This document shows positions 24,825 through 38,100 of a stretch of DNA of 64,000 nucleotides, in pieces. Below the pieces are notes generated by a model, which worked only from the letters and a program-made list of their open reading frames with translations, made no database searches and had not been told where the DNA came from. The translations under genes were made by a program, and so were the position numbers. Origin of the DNA: Chaetomium olivaceum (Eukaryota > Ascomycota > Sordariomycetes > Sordariales > Chaetomiaceae); NCBI GenBank assembly GCA_039881045.1, contig JAYWVB010000026.1:186001-250000 (forward strand), given 5' to 3'. Positions within the stretch are counted from its first letter, which is position 1. Each line of letters starts with the position of its first letter.

Positions 24825-25608
24825 GGTGGGTGGTGGGTGTGGTGTGATGTGGTGTGGTTGGTGCGGTGGGTGGTTGGAAGTAGGTAGGTTAGGTGGTTGG
24901 GCGAGAGAGAAAAGGGTTGGTCGGTATCGTCGAGGGGGAAATGTTGGCGTGGGAAGGAGCTGTGTTGTTTGGGTTATGGTCGTCGTGTGAGATATGGAAT
25001 TGCTTGCATTGCAGTGTTCGCACGGGCAATCGTTCCAAATTCAAGCTTTCAAGACCCACTCTGTATGAGACCCACACCTCCAATTACACAATTACTGTAC
25101 AGGGGTGCGTGTGCAGAGCAGAAACGTTGATTTATAGATTACATTTATACTCGTACTAGAAACTAGACCTACACTCCCTCCTTGAACAGAGGCGTATGAT
25201 AGGTTACGATTTCGACAGCCTCACAAAAAGTTTCAGGGCCAGTTGAACATCTCATCCAAAGAATCCCGCTTAACTCAACCGTTAAACCCAGCGTTATGGA
25301 GAGCTCGTTCGTTAGTAGGCCGGTGACATGGGCAACAGTGATATGGGCATGACAACAAACGGCAGATATGGTCAGTTTACAGTGGAGTGGCACGTCAAAG
25401 TCAAAATGGAGAACAGCAAATCACAGCAACAGCAAGATACAGTTCGAGATCAAGGCCAAGCCCAGACCTCTCCCTCTACACCTTACCTCAGCCCGACATC
25501 TAGCCCATACATGTGTCAGTGAAAGCCAAAACCGATGTATTAACAGAAATAGAGGGTATAAGCACCTTTTGTTGATACCCAATGCTCACACAAGTTCAAA
25601 CTCCGCGC
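24825..25608. other. Intergenic region between PTH2 and SNU66
   Basis: Promoter of PTH2 (GGT-rich just upstream of its ATG) and the 3' region of SNU66. Nothing else supported. Confidence 0.5.
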
Positions 25609-27612
25609 CTAAGCCAACCTCACGCCCGCCTCCCTCCGCTTCTTAGTCTGGTGCGACGCCGCCGAGCTCATGCCCACATTCTGGCTGGCATCCAGCATAC
25701 TCTGCGTCATCCGCCTCTTCTCCTCAGCCAGCTTCTTTAGCCGCTTATCCGTCTTGCCCTTGCCGGATCCCTTGCCGTGGAACTGATGAGACAGCTCCTT
25801 GAAGGCCTCCTTGGCGTCCAGGCTGCGGCCGTCGCCGTCGACATACTTGAGCTCGACATCCGGGCGGTACCCTTCCCGGAAGAGCTGGTCCATGACGCGC
25901 GACTGGTGCTGGTCGCGCATCGTGTTCTGCTGGCGCTGCCAGTCCTCTTTCTCGCGCGCCGACATGCGGTCGAGACGCCCGCTGGTGCGGTCACGCTCAC
26001 GCTGAGCGCGCGTGTCCTGGTCGAACAGCTCCATGCGCCGGTGAAGCTCGTTGAGGAAGCGTTGCCGCTGGCGGAACTTCTCGTTGATCTCGGCGCCCTT
26101 GCCCTCCTCGATGAGCTGCCGGTCGCGGAGCAGCGAGAGGGTTGCGCCCATGCCCTGGCCGACCGTCTTCTCTTCTTCGACGCCGGTGGTAGGGACCTCG
26201 GCGACGGGTGTGGCTTCGCGGGGTTGGCCGGCGTCGTGCATTTCTTCGTCTCCCGAGGACTCGTCTTGCTCCATGGCCGTGACTCCTGGTTCCGGCTTGG
26301 GTTTGCGCGGCTTGCGTTCTTCCTCTGGTTCATGGCGCAGGCCATCGACGAATCGGCTGATCTCGTCCATGACGATACCCTTGTCTTCCTGACTTTCGCC
26401 TTCAGCATTCTCGGTTGCTTCGCGAACCTGTCTTGCGATATCCTCCGGTCGCGTCTTCTTTCGCTTCTTCAGTGCCTCCCGCCTTTGAAGCGCCAGGGTT
26501 GCCTGCAAGTCTTCGTCATCCACGAAACTGTCGTCTATTATCTTTCGCTTCTTCGTGAAAACGGCAGCACCCGAGTCGATGTCCATTTCTTGCTCGGGCT
26601 CGCCACCGTCCGCCGCATCGCCGGGGAACAAAGCATCCTCGTCATCTTCTCGCTTTCGCCTCGTTGATTTCGACTTCTTCTTTTTGGGCTTTTTGACCTT
26701 GACTTCCGACAGGTCAAGGTAGTCGGATGTGGGTGCGGGTGCATCTTCTATGGCAACAGTTAGTACGGACGAGGTGGGTTGCGATGCATTGTGGGGAAAC
26801 CGACCAAGTACGTCGAGATCTATCACCTGATGTTTCCTCTTTTGAACCGGTGCCGCCAAGATATCAGCCAATTCGGTTGTCGTCGCGGCCGAGTCCAAGG
26901 TAAATGCTGTCTTCTTCTTCCCGTAGATCTCTTCGTCATACTTCGATAATAAACCAATCTGGCCAGTCTCGTCGACGTCGTTTGGGTCGTAGACGGGTCT
27001 CTTCTTTTTCAGGTCGAGCCTCTCCTGCAGTTTCTCCTGTTCCCGCAGCGAGAGGTTCTCAAGTTCATCTCCTTCGTCCTCGTTCTCCAGCACTCCCGTA
27101 TCCTTCAGCGTCAGAACTTGGTCATCACCGTCGAGGAAAGTGGCCATGTCATGGGCAACCTTGACGCCGGCCAAGTCTGCGGCCGTGTGCTCAGCAGTTT
27201 CGGCTTCGGCCGCCGCCTTCTCCTCCGCTGTTCTTCGCGCAGAATCAATCTTCTTCTGGCGCTTCTTCTGGTTCTTGATCCATGACTTGACGTCCACTTC
27301 TTCTTCGTCGTCGTCAGCCAAGCCTTTGCCCGCGACAACCGCCGTGCGCTGCGCCAGTTCGCGCGCCTTTTTAATGGCGGCTGCCTTCGCCTCGCGTTTT
27401 TTCTTCGCTTCTTCGGCCTCTTGGGCTTTTCGGAAGTTGTCGTAGGAAGCGGCTTCGCGGGTGTCGAGGGTGCTGACCGTTTTCCCGTCGTCGCCTAGTT
27501 CGATTTCGGGGGTTGCTTGTTTGGGTGGTGGCGCTGCGCCCGGGACCGGCAAGGGCTTCATGCCCATTGCCAGCCGGACCTTGTTCAACTCCTCAATCGA
27601 CGCGGCGTCCAT
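25609..27612 (-). CDS. SNU66: U4/U6.U5 tri-snRNP protein Snu66 (SART1 family)
   Basis: Pre-mRNA splicing factor of the tri-snRNP. A single intact exon encodes 667 residues. SART1 family hallmarks: N-terminal EELNKVRLAMGMKPLPVPG, the coiled-coil block NFRKAQEAEEAKKKREAK, VDVKSWIKNQKKRQKK, VYDPNDVDETGQIGLLSKYDEEIYGKKK, and the C-terminal GMGATLSLLRDRQLIEEG with LKYVDGDGRSLDAKEAFKELSHQFHGKGSGK. Several Lys/Arg-rich stretches (KVKKPKKKKSKSTRRKR) suit nuclear import. It is slightly shorter than the human protein, as usual in fungi. Confidence 0.95.
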   Translation of the reverse strand: MDAASIEELNKVRLAMGMKPLPVPGAAPPPKQATPEIELGDDGKTVSTLDTREAASYDNFRKAQEAEEAKKKREAKAAAIKKARELAQRTAVVAGKGLADDDEEEVDVKSWIKNQKKRQKKIDSARRTAEEKAAAEAETAEHTAADLAGVKVAHDMATFLDGDDQVLTLKDTGVLENEDEGDELENLSLREQEKLQERLDLKKKRPVYDPNDVDETGQIGLLSKYDEEIYGKKKTAFTLDSAATTTELADILAAPVQKRKHQVIDLDVLGRFPHNASQPTSSVLTVAIEDAPAPTSDYLDLSEVKVKKPKKKKSKSTRRKREDDEDALFPGDAADGGEPEQEMDIDSGAAVFTKKRKIIDDSFVDDEDLQATLALQRREALKKRKKTRPEDIARQVREATENAEGESQEDKGIVMDEISRFVDGLRHEPEEERKPRKPKPEPGVTAMEQDESSGDEEMHDAGQPREATPVAEVPTTGVEEEKTVGQGMGATLSLLRDRQLIEEGKGAEINEKFRQRQRFLNELHRRMELFDQDTRAQRERDRTSGRLDRMSAREKEDWQRQQNTMRDQHQSRVMDQLFREGYRPDVELKYVDGDGRSLDAKEAFKELSHQFHGKGSGKGKTDKRLKKLAEEKRRMTQSMLDASQNVGMSSAASHQTKKRREAGVRLA

Positions 27613-29160
27613 CTTGATGATGTGCGCGTTGGTGACGTTGAGGTAAAGAGTGCAGTAGCTGATGTTTGGCGGGATGCCGCGCGAAGTTGAAGGCCAAGGA
27701 AGTCCCAGGCAAGGCGAACCGAACGATAAGATAAGCTTTGGTGAATCGGCGTTGCAGGCACAGACCAGTGCCTGAGCGCGCCTGGCTGAGCTGCAAGGCT
27801 CAGGCTGGAGAAGGTGACCCCACTTTCCAAAAAATTCTCCAGGTATTTAGCAGAATATTTTCGCGAGCTCTTCCTCTTCTTCTCTTTTCCTCCTTCACGG
27901 ATCTGTGCCCAGCGATCCTCTGCCGCCTCGGTGGTCAGGGTCGATTGCTGCGGCAGTTCGGTGAGCCAAGGAGCCATCTACCCTTCATGATGTCAATTTC
28001 CACCCGACAGATCCCAGATTGATAGAACTTCGAGGTAGCCTCGTTCGCTGTAAAAGGTTTGAGCGAGGTGAGCCGGAGTTCAAGACGCTATATTCCAAGC
28101 CGTTCGCCAAGACCGTCGGTCTATGAGGCTGGGGAAAACCATGGCTCGTCCTACATTTCTGCATTCTGCAATGCCCGTTTTGTTTTGGTGACCAGCGTGT
28201 GCTACGAAGCATGATATCGCTTTGCTTAGTTTAGTTTGACGAGTTGCCTGCTGAGTCGCCTGCTGCCGAGTCGAGTTGCTATGCCTTTTGATCGCCTCCA
28301 TGGAGTTCCGCGATTACGCGATCCTATTGGCCCCCAACGCTTGTGTCCGTGATCTCGAAACGCGAGAAAAAAGGGCCGAGATGGTCGGGGCATCCACGCC
28401 TAGGTCATCTTGGTTGATGCAGCCAAGTTGAAGGACCTCTACGTTGTCGGCGCTCCTCGGCGGGACAAGCACCAAGACAGACCCTCTAGTTATTTTGGGA
28501 TCCATTACTCTAGCTCTGGGGCATTGCCCGACACGTTTTATTCCGGTCGAGGTTCACGCTAGACATGTGACGGTGATGCCATCGTCGTCGCGAGCTTCCA
28601 TTTTTGGGGTCGGCTACCGGTGCGGGGGACGGCAAGGGCAACTCCGGTTTTCAATCAAGCAACGGCCCGATTCTCGATGTGATTGCGGGGCCGGCACTAC
28701 GCCAGTCTTGGCAGGCACGAACTCCTGCTGTTGTCCCTCGTCGTCTCATCATTCATGAAGTCGTTCCTGGTGTTGTTTTCTGTTTTATGCTGAGCGGAAG
28801 TCACGTCACTGGGAACCAACCATACCTTACCATAGAACAATACCATACTCCAAACACACAAGGCGCGGTCTACCTGGGCCTAATGCTGGATACTTGTCCA
28901 TGTAGGGAATGACATTGATGATGATCAGTTTTAGTCCAGTCTACTCTGCAGGCTTGATTTACCTATCCAACAACCCAGACTCGAACTTAAAACGTAAGCT
29001 ATTACCGAGTCCTTCCCATGTGATTGTCCTTCACTTTCCGGGTGTACCCAATCGATGGAGCTTCTCCAAGTCGCATTCGCTCTCCCCTGTCCTCCGCCTT
29101 CCCCACACTGCATGCAAATCGTCGGGCGGTATGGATTGTCTGGATTCCTGAGCACCCGAT

Positions 29161-29425
29161 GGACAAAAAAAGCCGAACTCGCAGTGCAGATAGTTATCGA
29201 CCAAATCTCGAGTGACTACCTTAGGTACCTTACCTGTGTACCGAGAAAAGCTCAGCGAACACCCTCCGGAACCTGTACGGAAATGTGTTTTGATCCATTT
29301 ATCTTTTAGTTTATTCGAGTTCTTTTCTTTGAATCTTCGCTTAATTCTTTTTGTTCACTTTCTTTTACCTCTTTTTTCTTTTCCTAATTTCCTGCTTGCC
29401 TTTCAAAGTTCGGCTTTTTTTGGCC
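29161..29425. mobile_element. MITE-like element, copy 2 (265 bp)
   Basis: Terminal inverted repeat of about 19 bp: ggacaaaaaaagccgaact on the left against ggccaaaaaaagccgaact read from the right, with one mismatch. It aligns along most of its length with the element at 16744-16970. Copy 2 carries about 25 extra bases with a ttaggtacctta motif. Both ends and the T-rich right half match. No coding capacity. Confidence 0.74.
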
Positions 29426-29955
29426 AGCAGATGCTGGGGTACTGTCGTTACTCGGTACACGTAGCGCTTGTGACACGTACAGCCAAGCACGGGTCGAGCT
29501 GATCGGCGGCAACCCATCAGCGGTCTGTCCAATGGTCTTGCTAAATGGAGATGGTGACGATGTACTTATGTACGGACCTAGCTGAACTCCATCGCCGCAT
29601 CTCAGAGGAACTCCGCCACCCATGTTCTTCCCGCAACATCCCTCCGCTTCCCATGCCCCTGACAGCCCCGAGCAACAGCCCGAAGAACAGCCCGAGGAAG
29701 AGCCCTAGTGCCTTGCCACTGCTTCGCGGGCCATCGTCAACGGCCGGGTCTAACAGCCCCAACGTTGCACTAGAACGCGGAAGCTGCATAGGACCTTGGG
29801 GAGTAGCACCGAGCACAAGGCGCCGTTGAGTGAGTGTCGGCCCTTCCCCGCATGCAAAGCATCAGCCCCCCGTGGGGAACGACTTACACCCCAGTTTGGC
29901 TGCTCGGTTAGATCCGTCAGGGGGTGGAGTGTGATAGACATCGACAGGAGGCAAG

Positions 29956-29964
29956 AGTATAAGA
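29956..29964 (+). promoter_or_regulatory. Possible TATA element of the glucoamylase gene
   Basis: The string agtataaga lies 83-91 bases before the glucoamylase ATG, a usual place for a TATA box in an inducible fungal gene. The assignment is by position and sequence only. Confidence 0.35.
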
Positions 29965-30046
29965 ACGATTCGAGATGGCGGCCTTCGCAGTCCAGCTCCA
30001 ACAACATCTCCCATCAGTCAACGCATCCGGCCTCGCCTCGCCCGCC

Positions 30047-32189
<2,143 letters not shown>

Positions 32190-32496
32190 GTGTGGTGGTG
32201 GTGGTGGTGGTGGTGGATAGATAGGGTGTGTACTAGTGCAGTGAAAGGGTTGGGAGATTGAAGTGTATTAGATTGGGTTACTGTAGGGGTTTCAGGTCGG
32301 AGTGATTCTTTCCTTTATAAAACTACAGAGCAGCAACAGGAAATATCACTGGCTGGACTCACTCATCTCTGGCAAAGCCTGGATCAACGGTCTGCTTTCT
32401 CTAATCGTGTACAAGTTATCTCCGTATGAGTTACATACCCTATGTCCCCGTCTCTACGCTATGCTCTCCGTGGCTCCCCCACTATCTCTTCGCCCC
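32190..32496. other. Convergent 3' region between gla-1 and NRK1
   Basis: About 300 bp starting with a GGT/GTGG microsatellite (about 32190-32216). Nothing else seen. Confidence 0.5.
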
Positions 32497-33757
32497 CTAC
32501 TCTCTCTTCTCTCCTCCCTTCTCTCTCTTACTCCCTCTCCCATCCTCACGTCCTACCCTCCTTACCCTCCCCCCCTCCCCAAACACAACCTCTCCAACTC
32601 CGCCATGACCCCCCACCGCCCACTCCAACACCCTCCCAAACTCCACATCCCCCCCTTTCCCATCATCCTCTCCACCCCCAGGCGGAGGCGGCGCCAAAAT
32701 CCCCTCCCCGCGCAACACCGCCCCATCCAGCCTTCCCCCTTCCACATCCCCCCCTTCAAACAGCCACTTGTGCGCGGCCACGTAGTTGGGCCACACAATC
32801 TGCTCGACATAGCCCGGCGGGTCCTTCCAGAACCCGTCCATGTGCACGTAGCCGTCGCGGGCGGTGCGGCGCGCCAGGGCGTTGGCGCGGCTCGCGCGTA
32901 GGAAGAGCTTGATGTCGAGGTGGGTCATGACGGTGCGCAGGGCGCTTTGGGGGTTTGAGGGCGTGGTGGTGGTGGGTGGGGGGGAGTAGAGGAGGAAGCC
33001 GTCGAGGATGCAGAGGCGGGTTTTGGTTTTGGTTTTGGGGGGTTCTTGGAGGTTAGGGGCGGTGGTGTTTGGGTTGGGGTTGGGGTTGGAGTTGGGGGTG
33101 GTGCTGGAGAAGATGGAGGCGCCTGGCTGCCCCGGGGTGAGCCAAGTGTTGACGCGCGCGGCGCAGGTGGCGATTTGCTCTGGGCTGGCCGGGCAGGGGC
33201 CGACGGTGTTGAGGTCTTCGATGGAGTTGACGTTTGGCTGTGGAGGGCAGGCGGGAAGCCGTGTGGTAAGCAGGTCTGAGCATGTTGATATTGTTGTTGT
33301 AGAGGATGGCTGTGATGGGGGTAGGAGTGGGGATAGCGGGAGGAGGGGTGATGATGGGGCAGGCGAGGTGAGAGGGGCACAGCCGTGGTTGCTGCGGGGG
33401 AGAGGGTGTTGTTGGGTGAGATGGTACTGGGCACACGATTACTAACTGGGAATGTGCCCGTTGCGCGGACGTGAGCGAGAGCGGCTTCGAGGTCGGGGAT
33501 GGAGATGGCCTCGGGGCAGTCCCAGTCGGCGTGTCCTTGGTTGATGGGGAGTCTGAGGGTGGTTAGACGGCAAGAATGGAAGGTAGAGTTGAAAATAAAA
33601 CTAAGAATAGTACTCACTCTGATTCGGGCTTGTAAAAGTCATCCTCGTGAAGAATAAAGGTCTCCGGGAACATGTCCCGCAGAAGTCTCGCGAGGGTGGT
33701 CTTCCCGCTCGAAGAGCACCCGCTAATGCCGATGATGATGGTGCGTGTCTCATCCAT
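32497..33757 (-). CDS. NRK1: Nicotinamide riboside kinase
   Basis: Phosphorylates nicotinamide riboside in NAD salvage. Exons 33757-33618, 33552-33447 and 33237-32497 join through gtgagt..tcag and gttagt..acag to 987 nt, giving 328 residues with no frame error. Motifs: P-loop GISGCSSSGKTTLARLL, LHEDDFYKPE, the substrate motif HADWDCPEAI, LCILDGFLLY, and the lid/C-terminal block DLKLFLRA-like LDIKLFLRASRANALARRTARDGY followed by DPPGYVEQIVWPNYVAAHKWLF. It is longer than the yeast enzyme because of a Pro/Asn/Thr-rich insert before the LCILDGF strand and a Gly-rich tail. The tail runs over the minus strand of a CT-rich tract, and its exact end is less certain. Confidence 0.9.
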
Positions 33758-34414
33758 GGTTGCCAGAAAGGGTTGGTCTAGTTGTGTACGTTTTGGATGT
33801 GTCAAAAGTGTCAGGAATCCATGTTAGAGAAGGTTATAGGTTATATATGGATAGGTGATGAGAACAAGATCAAGTGGGGTGACCAACGGGGACGCAGGTT
33901 AGGTACAGTGCTCAGCACTGTGGATTTACGGTCAGTTCTCAGCATCACACACTCACAACCGCAAACAGCGAACACTCTGCTACGCCGTTCAGTAAGCAAG
34001 CCAGCAAGCCAGCTATTCAGATACTCACGCAACTGAAACAGGAGCTGACGAAAAAGAAGTTATGAATCATAAACTCTCCGACAGATCAGACGAGGTTCTG
34101 AGATTAATGCTTCCTACGTCTGCTCCTTGTATTGCGCCTCTCTTCAAGTCCCCTGATATTGAGGTCTGCTTGCTTGAGAAGGCGATACCGTGCCACTGCT
34201 TCAACTTCGACATTACTTTCGTTTCCCTGATGCCGCAAGGAAAATATCAATGGTGTTACAATGATTATGAGTACCCAAGCTCCCTTCCACCAGCTACCCC
34301 GAGACAACCCGGCTTGCCGCTGTTTCGTGGTGGCAGCCTTGGCTTTCTGGATATTGTCGGGCCCAGCAGGCATCTCGATGGCCACTCCAAAGTAGGTCGT
34401 CGACTGTTTCGTGT
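33758..34414. other. Intergenic region upstream of NRK1
   Basis: Promoter of NRK1 on the left. The right half holds a minus-strand open frame (34104-34418, 104 codons) whose ATG overlaps the stop of the small membrane protein gene. It is treated under the findings. No other feature. Confidence 0.4.
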
Positions 34415-34627
34415 TCATTCGCCGTCTTCGGGACCGTACTCATCCCTGACCATCCTCCTCCCCGGGTGCATAAACTCGTCGACGTACGGGGATGCCTCCT
34501 CCTTATGGCGGGTCGTAATGAACCAAGTCAGCCAGAGGATGAAGACAAACATGGATACCCAGACCAGTATGACCTGGGGAGAGCGCCGTCGCCGGGGGGC
34601 ATAGGGGGAGAAATATGTCCGGGCCAT
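34415..34627 (-). CDS. Small single-pass membrane protein, hypothetical
   Basis: A 70-residue open frame without recognised homology. It has a basic N-terminus (APRRRRSPQ), one strongly hydrophobic segment at about residues 19-38 (VILVWVSMFVFILWLTWFI) and a soluble acidic tail (DEFMHPGRRMVRDEYGPEDGE). The positive-inside pattern suggests a cytosolic N-terminus. The stop codon overlaps a second ATG (atga) that opens a further 104-codon frame downstream on the same strand. Support is from composition and topology only. Confidence 0.42.
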   Translation of the reverse strand: MARTYFSPYAPRRRRSPQVILVWVSMFVFILWLTWFITTRHKEEASPYVDEFMHPGRRMVRDEYGPEDGE

Positions 34628-35151
34628 GTTTGGTTTGTTGCGGGGATCGGTGTCGGTTGTTGATTGAGGCTTTAGAAATTGAGCCGGATTTAGATGAGGG
34701 CGGGATTCTGGGGATTGATGTTGAGATCCCGAGTGATGAAGACGACTTGAAGAGGGTTTGGACCGAAGACGACTCGCTTTTCGTCATGGGCGCGTCTCAA
34801 TAATTCCTGCACAATGCACAGACCACCTACCCGCTGTAACAGTGCATTCAGCGTGGGGTAGTGGGGGGTTATTTTCCAGTTAACACCTCAAACCATCAAT
34901 CGTCACAAGGCTTAAGGCGTCAACTGGAAAATAACAAAACCCAGGACACCAGCCAGGTGTTGACGGCATTTAAGGCTTTTGATATTTGAGGAATCCTCGC
35001 TGATTTTATAGATAGGGTTTTCCATGGATCTCGTTCATTATCACGTCGCCTAACCCAGACGCCAAAACACAAAGCCAATACAAAGGAAACATTTTACAAC
35101 CAACCCGACCATTTGCATCTCCGTTCCCTCTGAAAACTGAAAACTCAGATA
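34628..35151. other. Intergenic region with a 68-bp imperfect palindrome
   Basis: The region between the small membrane protein gene and the Mug190-like gene holds the inverted repeat at 34868-34935 and no gene that I can support. A short plus-strand frame at 34615-34803 is acidic and unrecognised. Confidence 0.5.
34868..34935. repeat. Inverted repeat, two 27-bp arms with a 14-bp loop
   Basis: Arms at 34868-34894 and 34909-34935 pair with only four mismatches, and all four are transitions. Each arm begins gttattttccagtt. It could be a collapsed MITE or foldback remnant, or a hairpin-forming regulatory site. Confidence 0.8.
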
Positions 35152-38100
35152 TCAAACCTCGGTCTCGACATCAGGCTTCCGCCCGCTGAGGCTGCCGACC
35201 TTCATCAACCGCCGAGTGGCATAGACTGCCTCGTCCTTGGCGAACTGGACGTTGCGCATAGGTCTCCTGCTCAAGTTAGCATCAAGTATTTTTTTTTAAA
35301 CCTTCAACCTGTATCTAGTGATAAAGGAAGAACTCACCACTGCATCAACCCGCGGTGCTTCCGGTGCAGGTCCCGGCTGCGGCTGCGGTAGTCCTTGTAC
35401 TGCGTAATCGGGTTCTTGCTGCTGGTCGACTTGCTCGACTTGCTGGTTGCCCCGGTGGCCCCGGTAGCGCTACTATCCACGGACTGGCGCGAGTGACCAT
35501 CAGGACCATCTTCGCCTCCTTTCCAGGTATAGTTACCCCCATCTCCCTCCTCACTACTCCCAACACTCGCCCGCTCCTTTCCCTTGTCGTGCGTGGCATC
35601 GTCAATACCCAGATCCACCTCCTCCTCATCACTGCTCTCCTCCTCCTCCCCACTGAGCCCTTCTTCCCCGTCCACAGACCCATCCGCCACCCCCTCCCCA
35701 TCCTCACCCTCCCCCTTCCCCTCGCCCACCAACTCCGCCGGATCCTGCCCAAACGCCCCGCTCCAATCCGTGCCATCCTTGGCCAACCACTTCCTCCGCT
35801 CCTCCTCCGGCGCCATCGCCAGCACATCCCGCCCATGCGTCAAGCTCTCCTCATGCAGCTTCTGCACCGCCGGCGGCACTTCGGGGTGCACATGCTCGGC
35901 CCGCACCCCCTCCGCAAAACACGCCTCCCACGTCTCGATCGTCTCGCGCGAGTCGTTGTCGCTCACGAACCGCAGGTGATCGCGGTCGGTGCCGGGCTGG
36001 AACCGGCCCCGGAACCGCAGCCGCCCCACCTCCTCGACCTGCAAAGAGGGCACGGAGGCGACGTTGGCCTCGGTGATGTAGTTCTGCGAGAGCCGCAGGC
36101 CGTTGCTGCAGCGCCAGAGCGGCAGGTCGAAGTCGCGCTCTTCGTTGTCGGGGATGTCCTGCAGCCAGAGCGAGGCGAAGGTGTCGGTCTTGCGCCGGAG
36201 CCCCGTGTTGGACGGCGGGTGGAACTCGAAGAAGACGGGCGAGCGGTAGCGGAAGCGCACGGGGAGGCGGATGCGCGTGGATTTGTGCTTGGCTTTTTTC
36301 TGCTGCTTGTCGTTGGAGTCGGGGTGCTCGTCGTTTTCGGCGTCACCGCCGCCGCTGATGTCCCAGGTCAGGCCGTTGCCGTCGTCGGTGCGCCGGCAGA
36401 CGTTGCCCTTGACCGTGGCCGAGCTTCCCCCCGTGCGCATGCGGATCTTGGTGTGCGGCGATGGGCTGTATCCCGTCGTGGTTAGGGCTTCCGAGGTGAA
36501 CTCGAAGGTGCCGACCTCGCCGAAGCCGAGCTGGGCGGGCGGCAGCCGCAGCTCGACGGAGCGGAACAACAAACTAATGCGGATCCTCCCAAACCCGATG
36601 CCGCCGTCGAGCGGGTACCAGCGCGTGCTCTGGCTGCTGGTCTGCAAAATGTCGGAGAGGCGCAGCGGGACGACGCCGATGATGGGGTCGTGCTGGCGGT
36701 TGCGCGAGTCGCGCACCGTCACCGTCACCACGCACGACCGCCAATCGCGCACGAAGCGCTCCGTGCCGGCCTCGAAGATGGGCCGCGACGACACCACCTT
36801 GGTGCGCGTCTTGTACACGAGCTCATCGTTGACCAGCACCGTGCAGTACGCGCTCGGTAGCTTCTTGCCCTGCTCCTCCTTGATCTCCCCGGCCTCGGGC
36901 CGCGCCGGCTCGTACTCGCGCCCGCCGGTGCGCTTGCCGCCGCGGGACCCCTTGACGTTCTCGAGCTCGAGGTTGACGATCTGGTGCACCACCACGCTCA
37001 GCACCCCGCTCGGCCAGAGCGGGTCGGGCGGCGTGTGCACCACGGCGTCCTCCTCGGCCGTGTCCAGGCTGCCGCGGTCGTCGCGCAGCTCCTTCTTGTC
37101 GCGCAGGCCGCGCGGCAGGTTGGGGTCGAGCCCGTCGGTGCGCAGCGCCCGCCGGAACTGCGTCTTGCCGAAGTAGCCCACCTCCCAGTGCAGCTCGCCC
37201 GGCATGGTGCTCTCGGCCTTGACGCCCTTCAGCTGGGACGTCTGCGGGAACATCTTGCCCGGGTGCTGGATCAGCTTCTGGATGCTCAGCTCGACCTTGC
37301 CGACCACGTCGTCGGCCGACGACCGGTCGCTGTCCCACAGCTCGAGCGACAGCTGCTCGTCGGCCTTGATGACGTCGGCCGTGATGGGCAGCGCGCAGCA
37401 CTCGGAGAAGATGGGGTTGAGGTCGTCCTGGATCACCCGCGTGCAGTACTGCGGCTTGCCGAACTTGGAGAAGGACACGCAGATGTACGGGTCCGACCCG
37501 CCCCCGTCGCTGCCGCGCCGGTCCTGCTTGCTGAGCCCGACCGCCTTGTGGATGCGGATGAAGAGCACGCCCAACGCGTTGGTTTCCTTTTTGATGTCGT
37601 CCCCCTGCAGCATCTTGCCGATGTCGAGCGTCATCGACTTGGGCGCCACGTACATGTTGGCCGCCGCCGCGATGGCCCAGTTGACAAAGTTGGAGATGAG
37701 CGGCAGGTTGAGGATGTTGGCGCCCTTCTCCACCAGCGGCACGCAGCTGGCTTCGACTTTTGGCAGGCCCATTAACGTGAAGCTGAGCGTCTTGACGAAG
37801 GGCGGGTCCGGCGCGAGCGCCACCCGCAGCCGCGCCGTGGCCACGAGCCGGTTCAGCTCGACCCAGATGGGGAGTGGTACCCCAAATAAGCCCTTGACGC
37901 CAAGTAAAACACCAGCTGCATGCCCATGTTCTTGGCCTTGGACGACACATCGCCCGACGACGGCAGCGAGTGGTACGCGACGGTAGCCTCGAGGTTATAG
38001 AAATCGCCCCCTTCCTCCTCGGCCGCCAGCTCCTGCGGATCCTTCACTTTGGCATCCCTCTTATGAATCTCCTCCTTCAGCTCCTTCACATGCCCATCCG

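Larger units (their letters stand above)
27613..30046. other. Intergenic region between SNU66 and glucoamylase, with a MITE-like element
   Basis: About 2.4 kb. It holds the SNU66 promoter, a 265-bp inverted-repeat element (29161-29425), a short run of 12-bp near-repeats (agcccgaagaac-like) at about 29674-29705, and the glucoamylase promoter. Open frames at 27585-28300 and 28444-28912 show no domains. Confidence 0.5.

Noticed and set aside
27585..28912. Several short frames between SNU66 and gla-1
   Set aside because: None shows a domain, and no consistent intron-exon chain could be built.
29541..29816. Hydrophobic minus-strand frame upstream of gla-1
   Set aside because: Its composition comes from the agcccgaagaac-type repeat, and there is no supporting feature.
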